Positions 41,750 to 49,092 of a stretch of 64,000 nt of DNA are shown here, one piece after another; the stretch's first letter is position 1; every line of letters starts with the position of its first letter. The stretch spans positions 186,001 to 250,000 of the forward strand of contig NZ_JAFBES010000004.1 in assembly GCF_016908875.1 (NCBI RefSeq). The letters are read 5' to 3'. A model generated the notes under the pieces. It made no database searches. It worked only from the letters and a program-made list of their open reading frames with translations, and was not told the DNA's origin. Position numbers and translations under genes: made by a program. The DNA is from Bacillus ectoiniformans. GTDB lineage: Bacteria > Bacillota > Bacilli > Bacillales > Domibacillaceae.

Positions 41750-41923
41750 ATGAGCGAAAATAATTCTAAAAAAATGACCCAGCAAGAAGCGGCCAGACAG
41801 TTGCTGTTAAAGAAAAAACAAAACGGCGGCAAGACTTCATTAAATGGCAGCACCGAGACAAAAAAACTGTCTAATCAGCAAACAAAAAAAGCGAATAATC
41901 AGCGCCGTCGTACAGGCGTTTAA
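41750..41923 (+). CDS. 57-residue basic protein
   Basis: Starts MSENNSKKMTQQEAARQLLL and ends NNQRRRTGV; AAGGAG lies 10 nt before the ATG and a terminator follows. It is rich in Lys, Gln and Asn, with no membrane segment. The composition resembles small proteins of the spore core but no family is recognised. Confidence 0.6.
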   Translation: MSENNSKKMTQQEAARQLLLKKKQNGGKTSLNGSTETKKLSNQQTKKANNQRRRTGV

Positions 41924-41926
41924 ATG

Positions 41927-41960
41927 AAAAAACAAGGGCTGCAACTATGCACAGCACTTG
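41927..41960. terminator. Bidirectional terminator
   Basis: ACAAGGGCTG pairs with CAGCACTTGT (one mismatch), with A- and T-runs on both sides, between convergent genes. Confidence 0.75.
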
Positions 41961-41967
41961 TCTTTTT

Positions 41968-43254
41968 TTATTTGGACGTACGTCCTCTGCGGTTTGAAGA
42001 TCCTCGCTTAGCTCCGGTTCCTCTTTGCCCCCGCTTATTCCGCTCAATATTTTCTTCACGCTTTTGCTTCGGATCTACTTTTTTCTTCCTGTCTGGATTT
42101 GCCGGCCGGTCAGCCACTTTCGCCGGATCAATTTCCACAGCTTTTCGCTCGATCTTCATATCAATTCCAGCTTCAATCATTTGTATATCCTGTTTGTCTT
42201 TTGGTGCGACAAACGTGATGGCGACACCGTCTTCGCCCGCACGCCCCGTTCGGCCGATTCGATGAATATAACTTTCCACATCTTGCGGGATGTCATAGTT
42301 AAATACATGTGTGACCCCTTCTACATCCAGACCTCGAGCTGCTACATCCGTCGCTACTAACAGCTGAATTTTCGCATCGCGGAAACGCTTCATGACACCT
42401 TCCCGCTTCGCTTGCGACAAGTCCCCATGGAGTTCATCGACATTATAACCTTTATATTTCAGTTCACTATACAGCTTGCTGACTCTTCGTTTCGTCCGGC
42501 AAAAAATGATCGCTAAGAATGGATTCATTTCATCAACTGTTTGTGACAACGCTTCAAGCTTTTGACGATCCGTCATCTCAACCACAAGTTGCTTAATTTC
42601 CTGTACCGTTCTTTCTTTATCACGCACACGAATATTATGTGCCTCTTTCATATAACGCTTCGCTAATTTTCGAACATCCTTCGAAATCGTCGCCGAAAAT
42701 AGAGCGGTTTGTCTCGTAAATGGTGTCTCCCGGATGATATCTTCCACTTCATTAATGAATCCGAAATGAAGCATTTGATCCGCTTCATCCAGTACAAGCA
42801 TCGACACAGATGTTAAATCGATCGTGCCTCTGCCTACATGGTCAAGCAACCGGCCCGGTGTCCCAATCACAATTTGTACGTTATGGTTAGCTAACCTCTT
42901 AACCTGCTTATCTACATCCTGCCCGCCGTATACCGCCAGCGCATGAATCTGCTCGTTCCCTTCCACTAACTGATTTAACTCAGCCGTGACTTGAAGCGCT
43001 AACTCTCTGGTCGGCGTTACGATCAGCGCCTGCACCTCCGCTTGATCGGGATCAATCTTTTCAAGAATCGGCAGCAAAAACGCAAATGTCTTCCCTGTAC
43101 CCGTCTTCGCCTGCGCAATCACATCTTGTCCGTTCAATAAAACCGGTATCGTTTCTGCTTGTATCTCTGTCGGGGAAGTAATGTTCTGTTCCTGTAATTT
43201 TTGAACAAGCTCATCACGAATCCCAAGTGTTGTAAAATTATTCACTACGGTCAC
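41968..43254 (-). CDS. DEAD-box RNA helicase
   Basis: 428 residues. All helicase motifs are intact: Q motif [18 protein letters not shown], Ia PTRELA, Ib [32 protein letters not shown] and [12 protein letters not shown]. The last ~60 residues are a Lys/Arg-rich tail ([20 protein letters not shown]...) that probably binds RNA. Bacillus species have CshA, CshB, DbpA/DeaD and YfmL; length is near CshB but I do not assign a symbol. ATP-dependent RNA unwinding in ribosome assembly or mRNA decay is the expected role. AGAGGTGACC precedes the ATG. Confidence 0.92.
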   Translation of the reverse strand: MTVVNNFTTLGIRDELVQKLQEQNITSPTEIQAETIPVLLNGQDVIAQAKTGTGKTFAFLLPILEKIDPDQAEVQALIVTPTRELALQVTAELNQLVEGNEQIHALAVYGGQDVDKQVKRLANHNVQIVIGTPGRLLDHVGRGTIDLTSVSMLVLDEADQMLHFGFINEVEDIIRETPFTRQTALFSATISKDVRKLAKRYMKEAHNIRVRDKERTVQEIKQLVVEMTDRQKLEALSQTVDEMNPFLAIIFCRTKRRVSKLYSELKYKGYNVDELHGDLSQAKREGVMKRFRDAKIQLLVATDVAARGLDVEGVTHVFNYDIPQDVESYIHRIGRTGRAGEDGVAITFVAPKDKQDIQMIEAGIDMKIERKAVEIDPAKVADRPANPDRKKKVDPKQKREENIERNKRGQRGTGAKRGSSNRRGRTSK

Positions 43255-43398
43255 CTCTTTGCTCTATTATACCCTTTAACAGTGGAAGATTGCGATATAT
43301 CGGTGATTAGCGGCGAAAATTCCAGTGAATTGTGATGGACCTTAAGATACGGTGGAGAAGTTTCAAGGGATTGCAGTTTCAAAAGCGGTTTTAATGGT

Positions 43399-43512
43399 AT
43401 ATCAGCAACTTTTCCACTTATATCGGCAACTTTCGTAACATATCAGCAACTTTTCCACCTTTATCAGCAACTTTCACAATATATCGGCGACTTTGAAGCT
43501 TTTATCAGCAAG
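43399..43512 (+). repeat. 20-21-bp intergenic repeats (word TATCAGCAACTTT)
   Basis: Five to six units of 20-21 bp: TATCAGCAACTTTTCCAC, TATCGGCAACTTTCGTAA, TATCAGCAACTTTCACAA, TATCGGCGACTTTGAAGC and variants. They lie between the helicase start and the NERD stop. Related to the array at 36735-36905. Confidence 0.85.
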
Positions 43513-43541
43513 TCAAGAAAACAATCCCAATGCTAACTTAA

Positions 43542-44528
43542 TTAATTATGATTTTTAATTCGTTCTTGATAAAACCTGTTTAATTCATATATTTGTCCTT
43601 TATTAGCTCCTAAAAAAGGCAAGTCCAATGTCTGTAGTAATCTCTTTGTTAGACAAGGAGAAGAAATTCGTAAAAACTCCCGAGCTTCTGCATTGGTTAT
43701 TGTCATCCCCAAAAGAAGTGAGTAATCAAATAAAGCTGCTAAGTGAGAATCTTTATTTTTAAATGAGCAAACTGGACATATCCAGTTTCCATATACTCTT
43801 TCCATAGGCAGGTGTGCGCAATTTGGGCAATGCACTCCTTTAATTATTTCTGACTGAAGTATCTTATACTGCTCTAGCACAGGATCGTCCTTTGGCACGT
43901 GGTGGTTGATCATGTATCGACCTAGCTTCTTTATTTGTTTTTGATCGAGAATATTTTTTGAATGAAGAGATTCGATCGTTTTGATTTTCGTTGGCAGATA
44001 ATTTCCATGGAGAACTTTTTGATGGAGATGAGTGGATGAGGAGCTGATGCGTGTCGCAGGGTGACTGATCACAACGAATGAAAGAATGGGGATTTCCGGG
44101 AAACGGTGTTTTCTACACCAATTACCCAACTCCTCTTCCTGCCGGCTCGCTTGCAGTATTGGATCAGCCAATGTCATCTCCTCTCCATCTTTTGTGCGAA
44201 TCAACTGATTGTATTCACGATCAAAAAATAGCGTCCCGGCCATATTTTTCACTTCTAATATCAAAATAAACCTGGCACAAATCACTATGGTATCCATTTG
44301 AAAATAGTGTTGTTTTCCTTTGAGGCGAGTGGAGTGAAGAATCGAATAGGTTTTTTCATCTAGATAGCTTAGTGGAAAATCAATCGCTTGTTCTCCTCTG
44401 TAACCGGCTATTTGTTTACGAAGATTTTCTTGAATGAATGGGTATTGAGGATGATCCGGAGGAAGTCTGCGAAGTAAAGCTTGACACTTTAGAATGGATA
44501 GGGGAATTTCTCGTTCTTTAATGATCAT
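43542..44528 (-). CDS. NERD-domain protein with zinc ribbon
   Basis: 328 residues. The NERD (nuclease-related) domain is at ~40-160: GYRGEQAIDFPLSYL, QMDTIVICARFILILEVKNMAGTL, with D, E and K matching the nuclease-like D...ExK core. A zinc-ribbon-like CPNC...(14)...CPVC lies at ~232-255, followed by a helical region. The family is linked to DNA processing, sometimes to plasmids or defence, but activity has not been shown for this type. Both flanks carry 21-bp repeat arrays. An AAAGGAG box precedes the start. Confidence 0.83.
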   Translation of the reverse strand: MIIKEREIPLSILKCQALLRRLPPDHPQYPFIQENLRKQIAGYRGEQAIDFPLSYLDEKTYSILHSTRLKGKQHYFQMDTIVICARFILILEVKNMAGTLFFDREYNQLIRTKDGEEMTLADPILQASRQEEELGNWCRKHRFPEIPILSFVVISHPATRISSSSTHLHQKVLHGNYLPTKIKTIESLHSKNILDQKQIKKLGRYMINHHVPKDDPVLEQYKILQSEIIKGVHCPNCAHLPMERVYGNWICPVCSFKNKDSHLAALFDYSLLLGMTITNAEAREFLRISSPCLTKRLLQTLDLPFLGANKGQIYELNRFYQERIKNHN

Positions 44529-44640
44529 ATGTTACTCCTTTCCGATAGTTCTTTATAAATTTCTGCATGTTTAGATAATCTCCTTCCTATTAAGTGCTAA
44601 CACTTGAAACAAAATAACCGATTTTTGTAATGGTTAACAT

Positions 44641-44766
44641 TCTAACGGCGGATTCGTGAGTTCTATCGGCGGCTTTTCGATTTCTATCGGCGGCTTTGGA
44701 CTTTCTATCGGTTATTCCCCGAGTTCTAACGGCGGCTTTGCTTTTTCTATCGGCGATTCGCCCATT
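44641..44766 (+). repeat. Six exact 21-bp repeats (word TCTATCGGCGGCTTT)
   Basis: Units start at 44641, 44662, 44683, 44704, 44725 and 44746, each 21 bp: TCTAWCGGCGGCTTT in the best copies plus a variable end. The array lies just above the promoter of the tetR-MFS operon. Confidence 0.92.
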
Positions 44767-44788
44767 CCCCTACCATCCCCATCATCTA

Positions 44789-44817
44789 TTGACGCCCTCC
44801 TAAAAATAGATTATGAT
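44789..44817 (+). promoter_or_regulatory. Sigma-A promoter of the tetR-MFS operon
   Basis: TTGACG (44789-44794) and TATGAT (44812-44817) spaced by 17 bp. Confidence 0.7.
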
Positions 44818-44847
44818 TCTACCTACGACCCATTAGTTCTAATAATG

Positions 44848-44857
44848 ACTATATAGT
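44848..44857. promoter_or_regulatory. Candidate operator of the tetR-MFS operon
   Basis: ACTATATAGT is a perfect 10-bp palindrome between promoter and start codon; the adjacent gene encodes a TetR-family protein. Confidence 0.5.
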
Positions 44858-44888
44858 TCTATACATAGATTCAAGGAGGCAATAGGTA

Positions 44889-45758
44889 ATGATGGAAACG
44901 AAAGAACGCCTGATTCTCGAAGTGGCGATTAAGCTTTTTTCGATGAAGGGGTATCATGATACATCTATGCAGGAGATTGCGGAGGAGTGCGGCATTTCCA
45001 AGGGCTCCTTATACAAAGCATTTGCTTCTAAAGAGGAATTGTTCATCGATATTTTTGTATATTATCATGATTCCATGTTTGAAAAGGCGAAAGGAATTTC
45101 TAGCAATGTCACCCTCCCGCCTAAAGAGAAGTTAATGAAACAAATCAGTCTTCAAGTATCAGATATCATCGAGAAAAAAGATTTTATCTTACTATTTTTC
45201 AAGGATGTTCCTATTAAAGATAAGGAAAAAATCAAACCGATTATGCAGCGGATGAAAGCTCGCATACTGCTGTGGCAAAAGAATCTTCTTCTAGAGACGT
45301 TCGGTTCTGACATCGAGCCTTATAGCTGGGATCTAGTCATGTCTCTTCAAGGAATGATGAAGGAATTCCTATTCATTTCATTTGAAATCGATCATTTCTA
45401 TGACAGTGACCATTTGGCCGAACAGCTGATTAACAAAATTGAAGCGATGATTCGCCACTTACAAGCTGAACAGCCTGTTCCTTTATTGACCGATTTTATG
45501 ATGGAAGATTTCTTAAAAACAGAAGCATCAACCAGGCTAAAAGAAGAAAAAATTGCGCAGTCACTTGAAGAGTTAAGAGTAAAAGTTCAGTGCACAGAAA
45601 ATCAGCAGTTTATCGATTCACTTGCATTAATTGAAGCAGAACTCAACAAAGACCAACCGAAATTGTTCTTAATAGAAGCCTTGCTCATTTATATGGAAAA
45701 GGAATCCACCCTTACATTCCCGGCAAAAAAATTAACCAATTTGCTATTTAATCGCTAG
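44889..45758 (+). CDS. TetR-family regulator of the MFS pump
   Basis: 289 residues, longer than the usual ~200. The HTH is RLILEVAIKLFSMKGYHDTSMQEIAEECGISKGSLYKAFASKEELF. After a normal ligand domain (to ~205) there is an extra ~80-residue helical tail (EEKIAQSLEELRVKVQCTENQQF...). CAAGGAGG lies upstream of two adjacent ATG codons. The MFS gene starts 18 nt downstream, so the regulator probably controls its own operon with the pump. Confidence 0.88.
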   Translation: MMETKERLILEVAIKLFSMKGYHDTSMQEIAEECGISKGSLYKAFASKEELFIDIFVYYHDSMFEKAKGISSNVTLPPKEKLMKQISLQVSDIIEKKDFILLFFKDVPIKDKEKIKPIMQRMKARILLWQKNLLLETFGSDIEPYSWDLVMSLQGMMKEFLFISFEIDHFYDSDHLAEQLINKIEAMIRHLQAEQPVPLLTDFMMEDFLKTEASTRLKEEKIAQSLEELRVKVQCTENQQFIDSLALIEAELNKDQPKLFLIEALLIYMEKESTLTFPAKKLTNLLFNR

Positions 45759-45776
45759 CACAAGGAGGAAACATTC

Positions 45777-47387
45777 TTGGAACATTTAGAACCAAAGCAA
45801 AAAGCCTCGATTATGATCGCAGTCATGGCGGCCATGTTTTTCGCGGCAATTAATATGACCATTGTCGGGACGTCACTTCCAAAAATCATTGCCCAAATTG
45901 GCGGCATGGAGTATTTCGACTGGGTCTTTACCGTCTACATGCTTACTTCCACAATCACAGCCATGTTAGTTGGAAAACTTTCCGATATTTACGGACGAAA
46001 AGTATTTATTTTAATTGGAATTGGCATTTTCATGATAGGCGCGTTTTTAAGCGGAACATCAGAAACCATTATTCAGCTTGTCATTTACCGGGGAATTCAA
46101 GGGCTAGGGTCGGGTATGATTATGTCCTCTGCTTTCACGACGGTTGCCGATTTATTTGCTCCTCGTGAACGCGGCCGCTGGCAAGGGGCGCTTGGTGGAG
46201 TGTTTGGGTTATCCAGCTTGTTCGGTCCAACACTCGGAGGGTTTATTGTGGATAACTACGACTGGCATTGGGTATTTTGGATTTTCCTTCCGATCGGTTT
46301 TGTTGCTTTTGCGATGATCTGGCGTCTCTATCCAGCTCATGTTCGCCAAGGAGAGAAAGAACCAGTCGATTATCTTGGATCTTTCACTTTAACAATTATG
46401 ATTATTTCTCTGCTGCTCGGCTTTACGTGGGCTGGCAACGAGTACGAGTGGACGTCTGTTCAAATTATTGGGCTCTTCTCCGTCACAGTGATTTCACTTC
46501 TTGCTTTCATTTGGATTGAATTGAGAGCGAAGAGTCCGGTGCTTCCGCTTCATTTGTTCAAAAATGGTGTGTTTACCGTATCGAATATCGCCGGTATGCT
46601 GCTTGGCATGGGAATGTTCGGAACCATTATGTATGTTCCCTTCTATGTTCAAGGGGTTCTCGGGCGCTCGGCTACTGTCGCTGGACTGGTCGAGATGGTT
46701 ATGACTGTTTCGATGGTGCTATCGAGTATTCTGATCGGAAACTTAATCACGAAGACTGGCAAGTATAAAATTTTTGCACTGACTGGTTTTGTGATCATGG
46801 CCACAGGTTTATTCTTGAATTCTACGCTTCATCCAGACTCACCAATGTGGCGCATTATTGTTCAGCTGATGATCGTTGGAGTCGGTCTCGGCATGAATAT
46901 GCCCGTTTTCAATATTACCGTTCAAAATGCGGTCAGCCATAAATACTTAGGCGTCGCAACTGCGGCAATGCAAACCTTCCGTCAAATTGGCGGAACGATC
47001 GGTGTAGCTATTCTTGGTTCTGTCATGGGTCACTTAATGGAAAATAAATTGAAAGAAACAGCTGTTCAGCCGTCTTCCGCACCTTCACCTGAAATGGAGC
47101 AGTCACTAGGTGCATTAAAAGATCCTCAAGTATTAATGAACGCTGATAAATTAGCAGACATTCGCGCAGATCTTCCAGCGGAGATGACCGGCTTATTCGA
47201 TCAAATGATTAACCTGTTAAAAGAAGCTTTAAATTATGCCTTAACCGGTGTTTTCACCGTTAGTGCGTTTATTGTGCTAGCCGCTCTGTTCACCACTTTC
47301 TTCTTAAAAGAACTTCCGCTTCGAAGCTCTAATTCGGAGAAAGAACCGGAGCACGCCGCCCATTTACAGCCTGCAGAAAGTAAATAA
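45777..47387 (+). CDS. DHA2-family (EmrB/QacA-type) MFS efflux pump
   Basis: 536 residues from a TTG preceded by CAAGGAGG; fourteen predicted helices. Motif A GKLSDIYGRKVF, motif C-like region LGGVFGLSSLFGPTLGGFIV, and motif D1 NMTIVGTSLPKI identify a DHA2 drug:H+ antiporter. Between helices 13 and 14 there is a ~60-residue loop. It likely exports hydrophobic drugs or cations, induced through the TetR protein encoded just upstream. A long perfect terminator follows. Confidence 0.9.
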   Translation: MEHLEPKQKASIMIAVMAAMFFAAINMTIVGTSLPKIIAQIGGMEYFDWVFTVYMLTSTITAMLVGKLSDIYGRKVFILIGIGIFMIGAFLSGTSETIIQLVIYRGIQGLGSGMIMSSAFTTVADLFAPRERGRWQGALGGVFGLSSLFGPTLGGFIVDNYDWHWVFWIFLPIGFVAFAMIWRLYPAHVRQGEKEPVDYLGSFTLTIMIISLLLGFTWAGNEYEWTSVQIIGLFSVTVISLLAFIWIELRAKSPVLPLHLFKNGVFTVSNIAGMLLGMGMFGTIMYVPFYVQGVLGRSATVAGLVEMVMTVSMVLSSILIGNLITKTGKYKIFALTGFVIMATGLFLNSTLHPDSPMWRIIVQLMIVGVGLGMNMPVFNITVQNAVSHKYLGVATAAMQTFRQIGGTIGVAILGSVMGHLMENKLKETAVQPSSAPSPEMEQSLGALKDPQVLMNADKLADIRADLPAEMTGLFDQMINLLKEALNYALTGVFTVSAFIVLAALFTTFFLKELPLRSSNSEKEPEHAAHLQPAESK

Positions 47388-47397
47388 GTGATTCGAG

Positions 47398-47441
47398 AGG
47401 TTGCTTTCATAAGTTCAGACTTATGAAAGCAACCTTTTTAT
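47398..47441 (+). terminator. Terminator of the tetR-MFS operon
   Basis: A perfect 17-bp stem AGGTTGCTTTCATAAGT with its complement, 4-nt loop and TTTTTATTT tail. Confidence 0.95.
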
Positions 47442-47512
47442 TTATGCTAGACTTCATAGATCTGTCTCCCCTAAATCAAGTCATATTTCACCCTTCATTT
47501 TTCCCTCTATAG

Positions 47513-47535
47513 TATAATGTAAAAAAATACATACA
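47513..47535 (+). promoter_or_regulatory. Probable orphaned leader of the rsbY-like gene
   Basis: A TATAAT (47513-47518) followed by a leader ending TTAGGGAGCA lies on the far side of the tnpB element. Joining this to the rsbY start on the other side of the element would give AGGGAG a few nt before the ATG. The -35 is poor, so the promoter is uncertain. Confidence 0.4.
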
Positions 47536-47544
47536 TGTCCGTTA

Positions 47545-47745
47545 GGGAGCAGTGAAGATCAACGCCCCACCACTAAACTACCTGGCGGCCTGTTTGAAGT
47601 GAGGGCTTGCGTCTGTCGGAGTTCGACAGTGCTTCTACCCTCGCAGAGAGCAACTACGCTTGTTCCTACCCAGCAGTACAGACGGCGTGAGCCTCCTGCC
47701 TTCGAGTGGTGGAACATAAGGACGGCTGACTTCGCCCCTACCGCA
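47545..47745 (-). ncRNA. Predicted omega RNA (reRNA) of TnpB
   Basis: The GC-rich, structured ~200 nt between the tnpB 3' end and the element's right end lies where TnpB guide RNAs are encoded. It contains several stems, such as CTGTCGGA-related and GGCGGCCTG-related segments, unlike the AT-rich surroundings. The guide would be the genomic flank just beyond the right end, reading toward lower coordinates. Inferred from family knowledge. Confidence 0.55.
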
Positions 47746-47749
47746 AGAG

Positions 47750-48865
47750 TCATGCTCTTTCGGCAACTACACCAATATGCTCGATTCCTTTACGGTGTAG
47801 ATTCATTGCACCAATTCGGTCATCATTCGAGTGATATTGGCAACTTTTACACTTAAATGTGTGGCGTTTTTTATTACGATTTGCTTTTTCAATATGTCCA
47901 CACTTAGGACAAGTTTGAGAAGTGTATGTTGGGTCTGCGACCATTACCTTCTGTCCATTCAATTCTGCTTTATACTCAAGCATTTGACGGAATTGATAGA
48001 AAGCCCAAGACACAGAAATGTAGCGGTTTTTCACCCGTACTTTTTCAGTGGCAAAACGAACACCAGTTAAATCTTCTAAAACAAACAGGGTACCTCTAGG
48101 ATACTTATCAACGAGTGCCTTTGTCACTTGATGGTTTACATCAGTGACATAACGGTTTTCTCTTGAACCGATTTGTTTTAGTTTCTTACGAGCAGATGGG
48201 GTTTGTCGCATTTGTAACTGCTTACGAGTGGCTTTAAATGTACCACGCTTATGTTTGACAAGATGTCCATTGTAAAAAGTGGTTTTACCTTGACTATCAT
48301 AAGTAGCCGCAAGAAAGTTAAGGCCTAAATCAACACCAACAATGTTGTTTACATTGACAAAATCTAACTTTTGATACTCTTTTGTCATGGGGATGTGTAA
48401 GAACCATTTCTTGTACTTATGCACTAATTTAGCCGTGCCGAATTTCCAAGTGCCATTGAAGTATTTCTTCATAGCCTTTCGCTCAAAATTTAGCTTTAAA
48501 CGACCATCAAGTGTGTTCACGCTAAATTGATTTTGGGTTAATGAGTAATCACGGTTCCACACAAGATCATATTCTGGACGTTTAAATTCAATCAAAGACC
48601 ATTCGTGTCCATTTGATTTGGCTGACTTGTAACGTGCGATGACGGTTTTCATCACAGATTGAGCCATTTGACTTTTTAGATCAAATAGATTGCGTAATGG
48701 TTTATAGTACAATTCATTAAGTTTTACTAGGTTTAAATTTTTCGTTTCGAATATGTGTTTGGATAACCAGTTACAAGCCTGACGAAAAGCATTCGTTGTT
48801 ATGTTTAAACTTTCAGCTTGGTCTTTAGAAACATAGATTTGTATTTTTGCAGTAATTGTAGACAT
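47750..48865 (-). CDS. tnpB: TnpB RNA-guided nuclease
   Basis: 371 residues. The split RuvC site is intact: VGVDLGLNF (Asp), FVLEDLTGVR (Glu) and SNDDRIGAMNLHRKG (Asp). The zinc finger TCPKCGHIEKANRNKKRHTF-KCKSC has all four Cys. The N-terminal helix-turn-helix region is present. TnpB proteins are programmable DNA nucleases, ancestors of Cas12, that cut the empty donor site next to a short TAM. Nothing suggests inactivation. No ribosome binding site problem is seen (AAAGGTGG upstream). Confidence 0.93.
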   Translation of the reverse strand: MSTITAKIQIYVSKDQAESLNITTNAFRQACNWLSKHIFETKNLNLVKLNELYYKPLRNLFDLKSQMAQSVMKTVIARYKSAKSNGHEWSLIEFKRPEYDLVWNRDYSLTQNQFSVNTLDGRLKLNFERKAMKKYFNGTWKFGTAKLVHKYKKWFLHIPMTKEYQKLDFVNVNNIVGVDLGLNFLAATYDSQGKTTFYNGHLVKHKRGTFKATRKQLQMRQTPSARKKLKQIGSRENRYVTDVNHQVTKALVDKYPRGTLFVLEDLTGVRFATEKVRVKNRYISVSWAFYQFRQMLEYKAELNGQKVMVADPTYTSQTCPKCGHIEKANRNKKRHTFKCKSCQYHSNDDRIGAMNLHRKGIEHIGVVAERA

Positions 48866-48959
48866 TCATTCCACCACCTTTCACCAACTAAATTATACCA
48901 AATTTTTTAGTGAAAATTAAATAACTGAAATATAGAAAGGAGGGGCAAGGTGGAAGTTT

Positions 48960-49016
48960 CAGATACTTAATATGGTACAAAATCTTACAATTTTTTATGT
49001 ACCATTTCATATCTGA
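48960..49016. repeat. Nested inverted repeat in the element's left part
   Basis: TCAGATA (48960-48966) pairs with TATCTGA (49010-49016) and, inside, TGGTACA (48973-48979) with TGTACCA (48998-49004). A wider pair GGCAAGG (48944-48950)/CCTTGCC (49078-49084) encloses it. It separates tnpB from the left-end hairpin. Confidence 0.65.
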
Positions 49017-49028
49017 CGGCCATTCCTC

Positions 49029-49073
49029 CCCCACTTACCGTTGGGCTACGCCCTTCACACGCTTGAAGTGGGG
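49029..49073. repeat. Left-end hairpin of the tnpB element
   Basis: CCCCACTT/AAGTGGGG subterminal stem, the type recognised by Y1 transposases of the IS200/IS605 family. Confidence 0.7.
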
Positions 49074-49092
49074 ATATCCTTGCCATTTTTTG

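Larger units (their letters stand above)
47545..49088 (-). mobile_element. IS200/IS605-type element with tnpB only
   Basis: The element carries tnpB on the minus strand and no tnpA, so it would need a transposase in trans. The left end (high coordinates) has the subterminal hairpin CCCCACTT/AAGTGGGG (49029-49073), and the right end has the GCCCTCACTTCAAAC...GTGGTGGGG segment typical of these elements. There are no terminal inverted repeats or target duplication, as expected for the family. Boundaries are estimates to about 10 bp: the left end abuts the rsbY start codon and the right end is near the TTCAC at 47545. Confidence 0.8.

Noticed and set aside
44656-44856. Open frame SIGGFSISIGGFGLSIG as a glycine-rich protein gene
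   Set aside because: It is the translation of the 21-bp array and has no ribosome binding site; it also runs into the tetR promoter.
47750-48865. Cas12-type effector
   Set aside because: Size, zinc finger and surrounding element ends are those of TnpB of the IS200/IS605 family, and there is no CRISPR array.
48997-49092. True N-terminus of the rsbY-like protein
   Set aside because: The in-frame ATG lies inside the tnpB element, has no ribosome binding site and would add residues unlike any receiver domain; kept only as an alternative.
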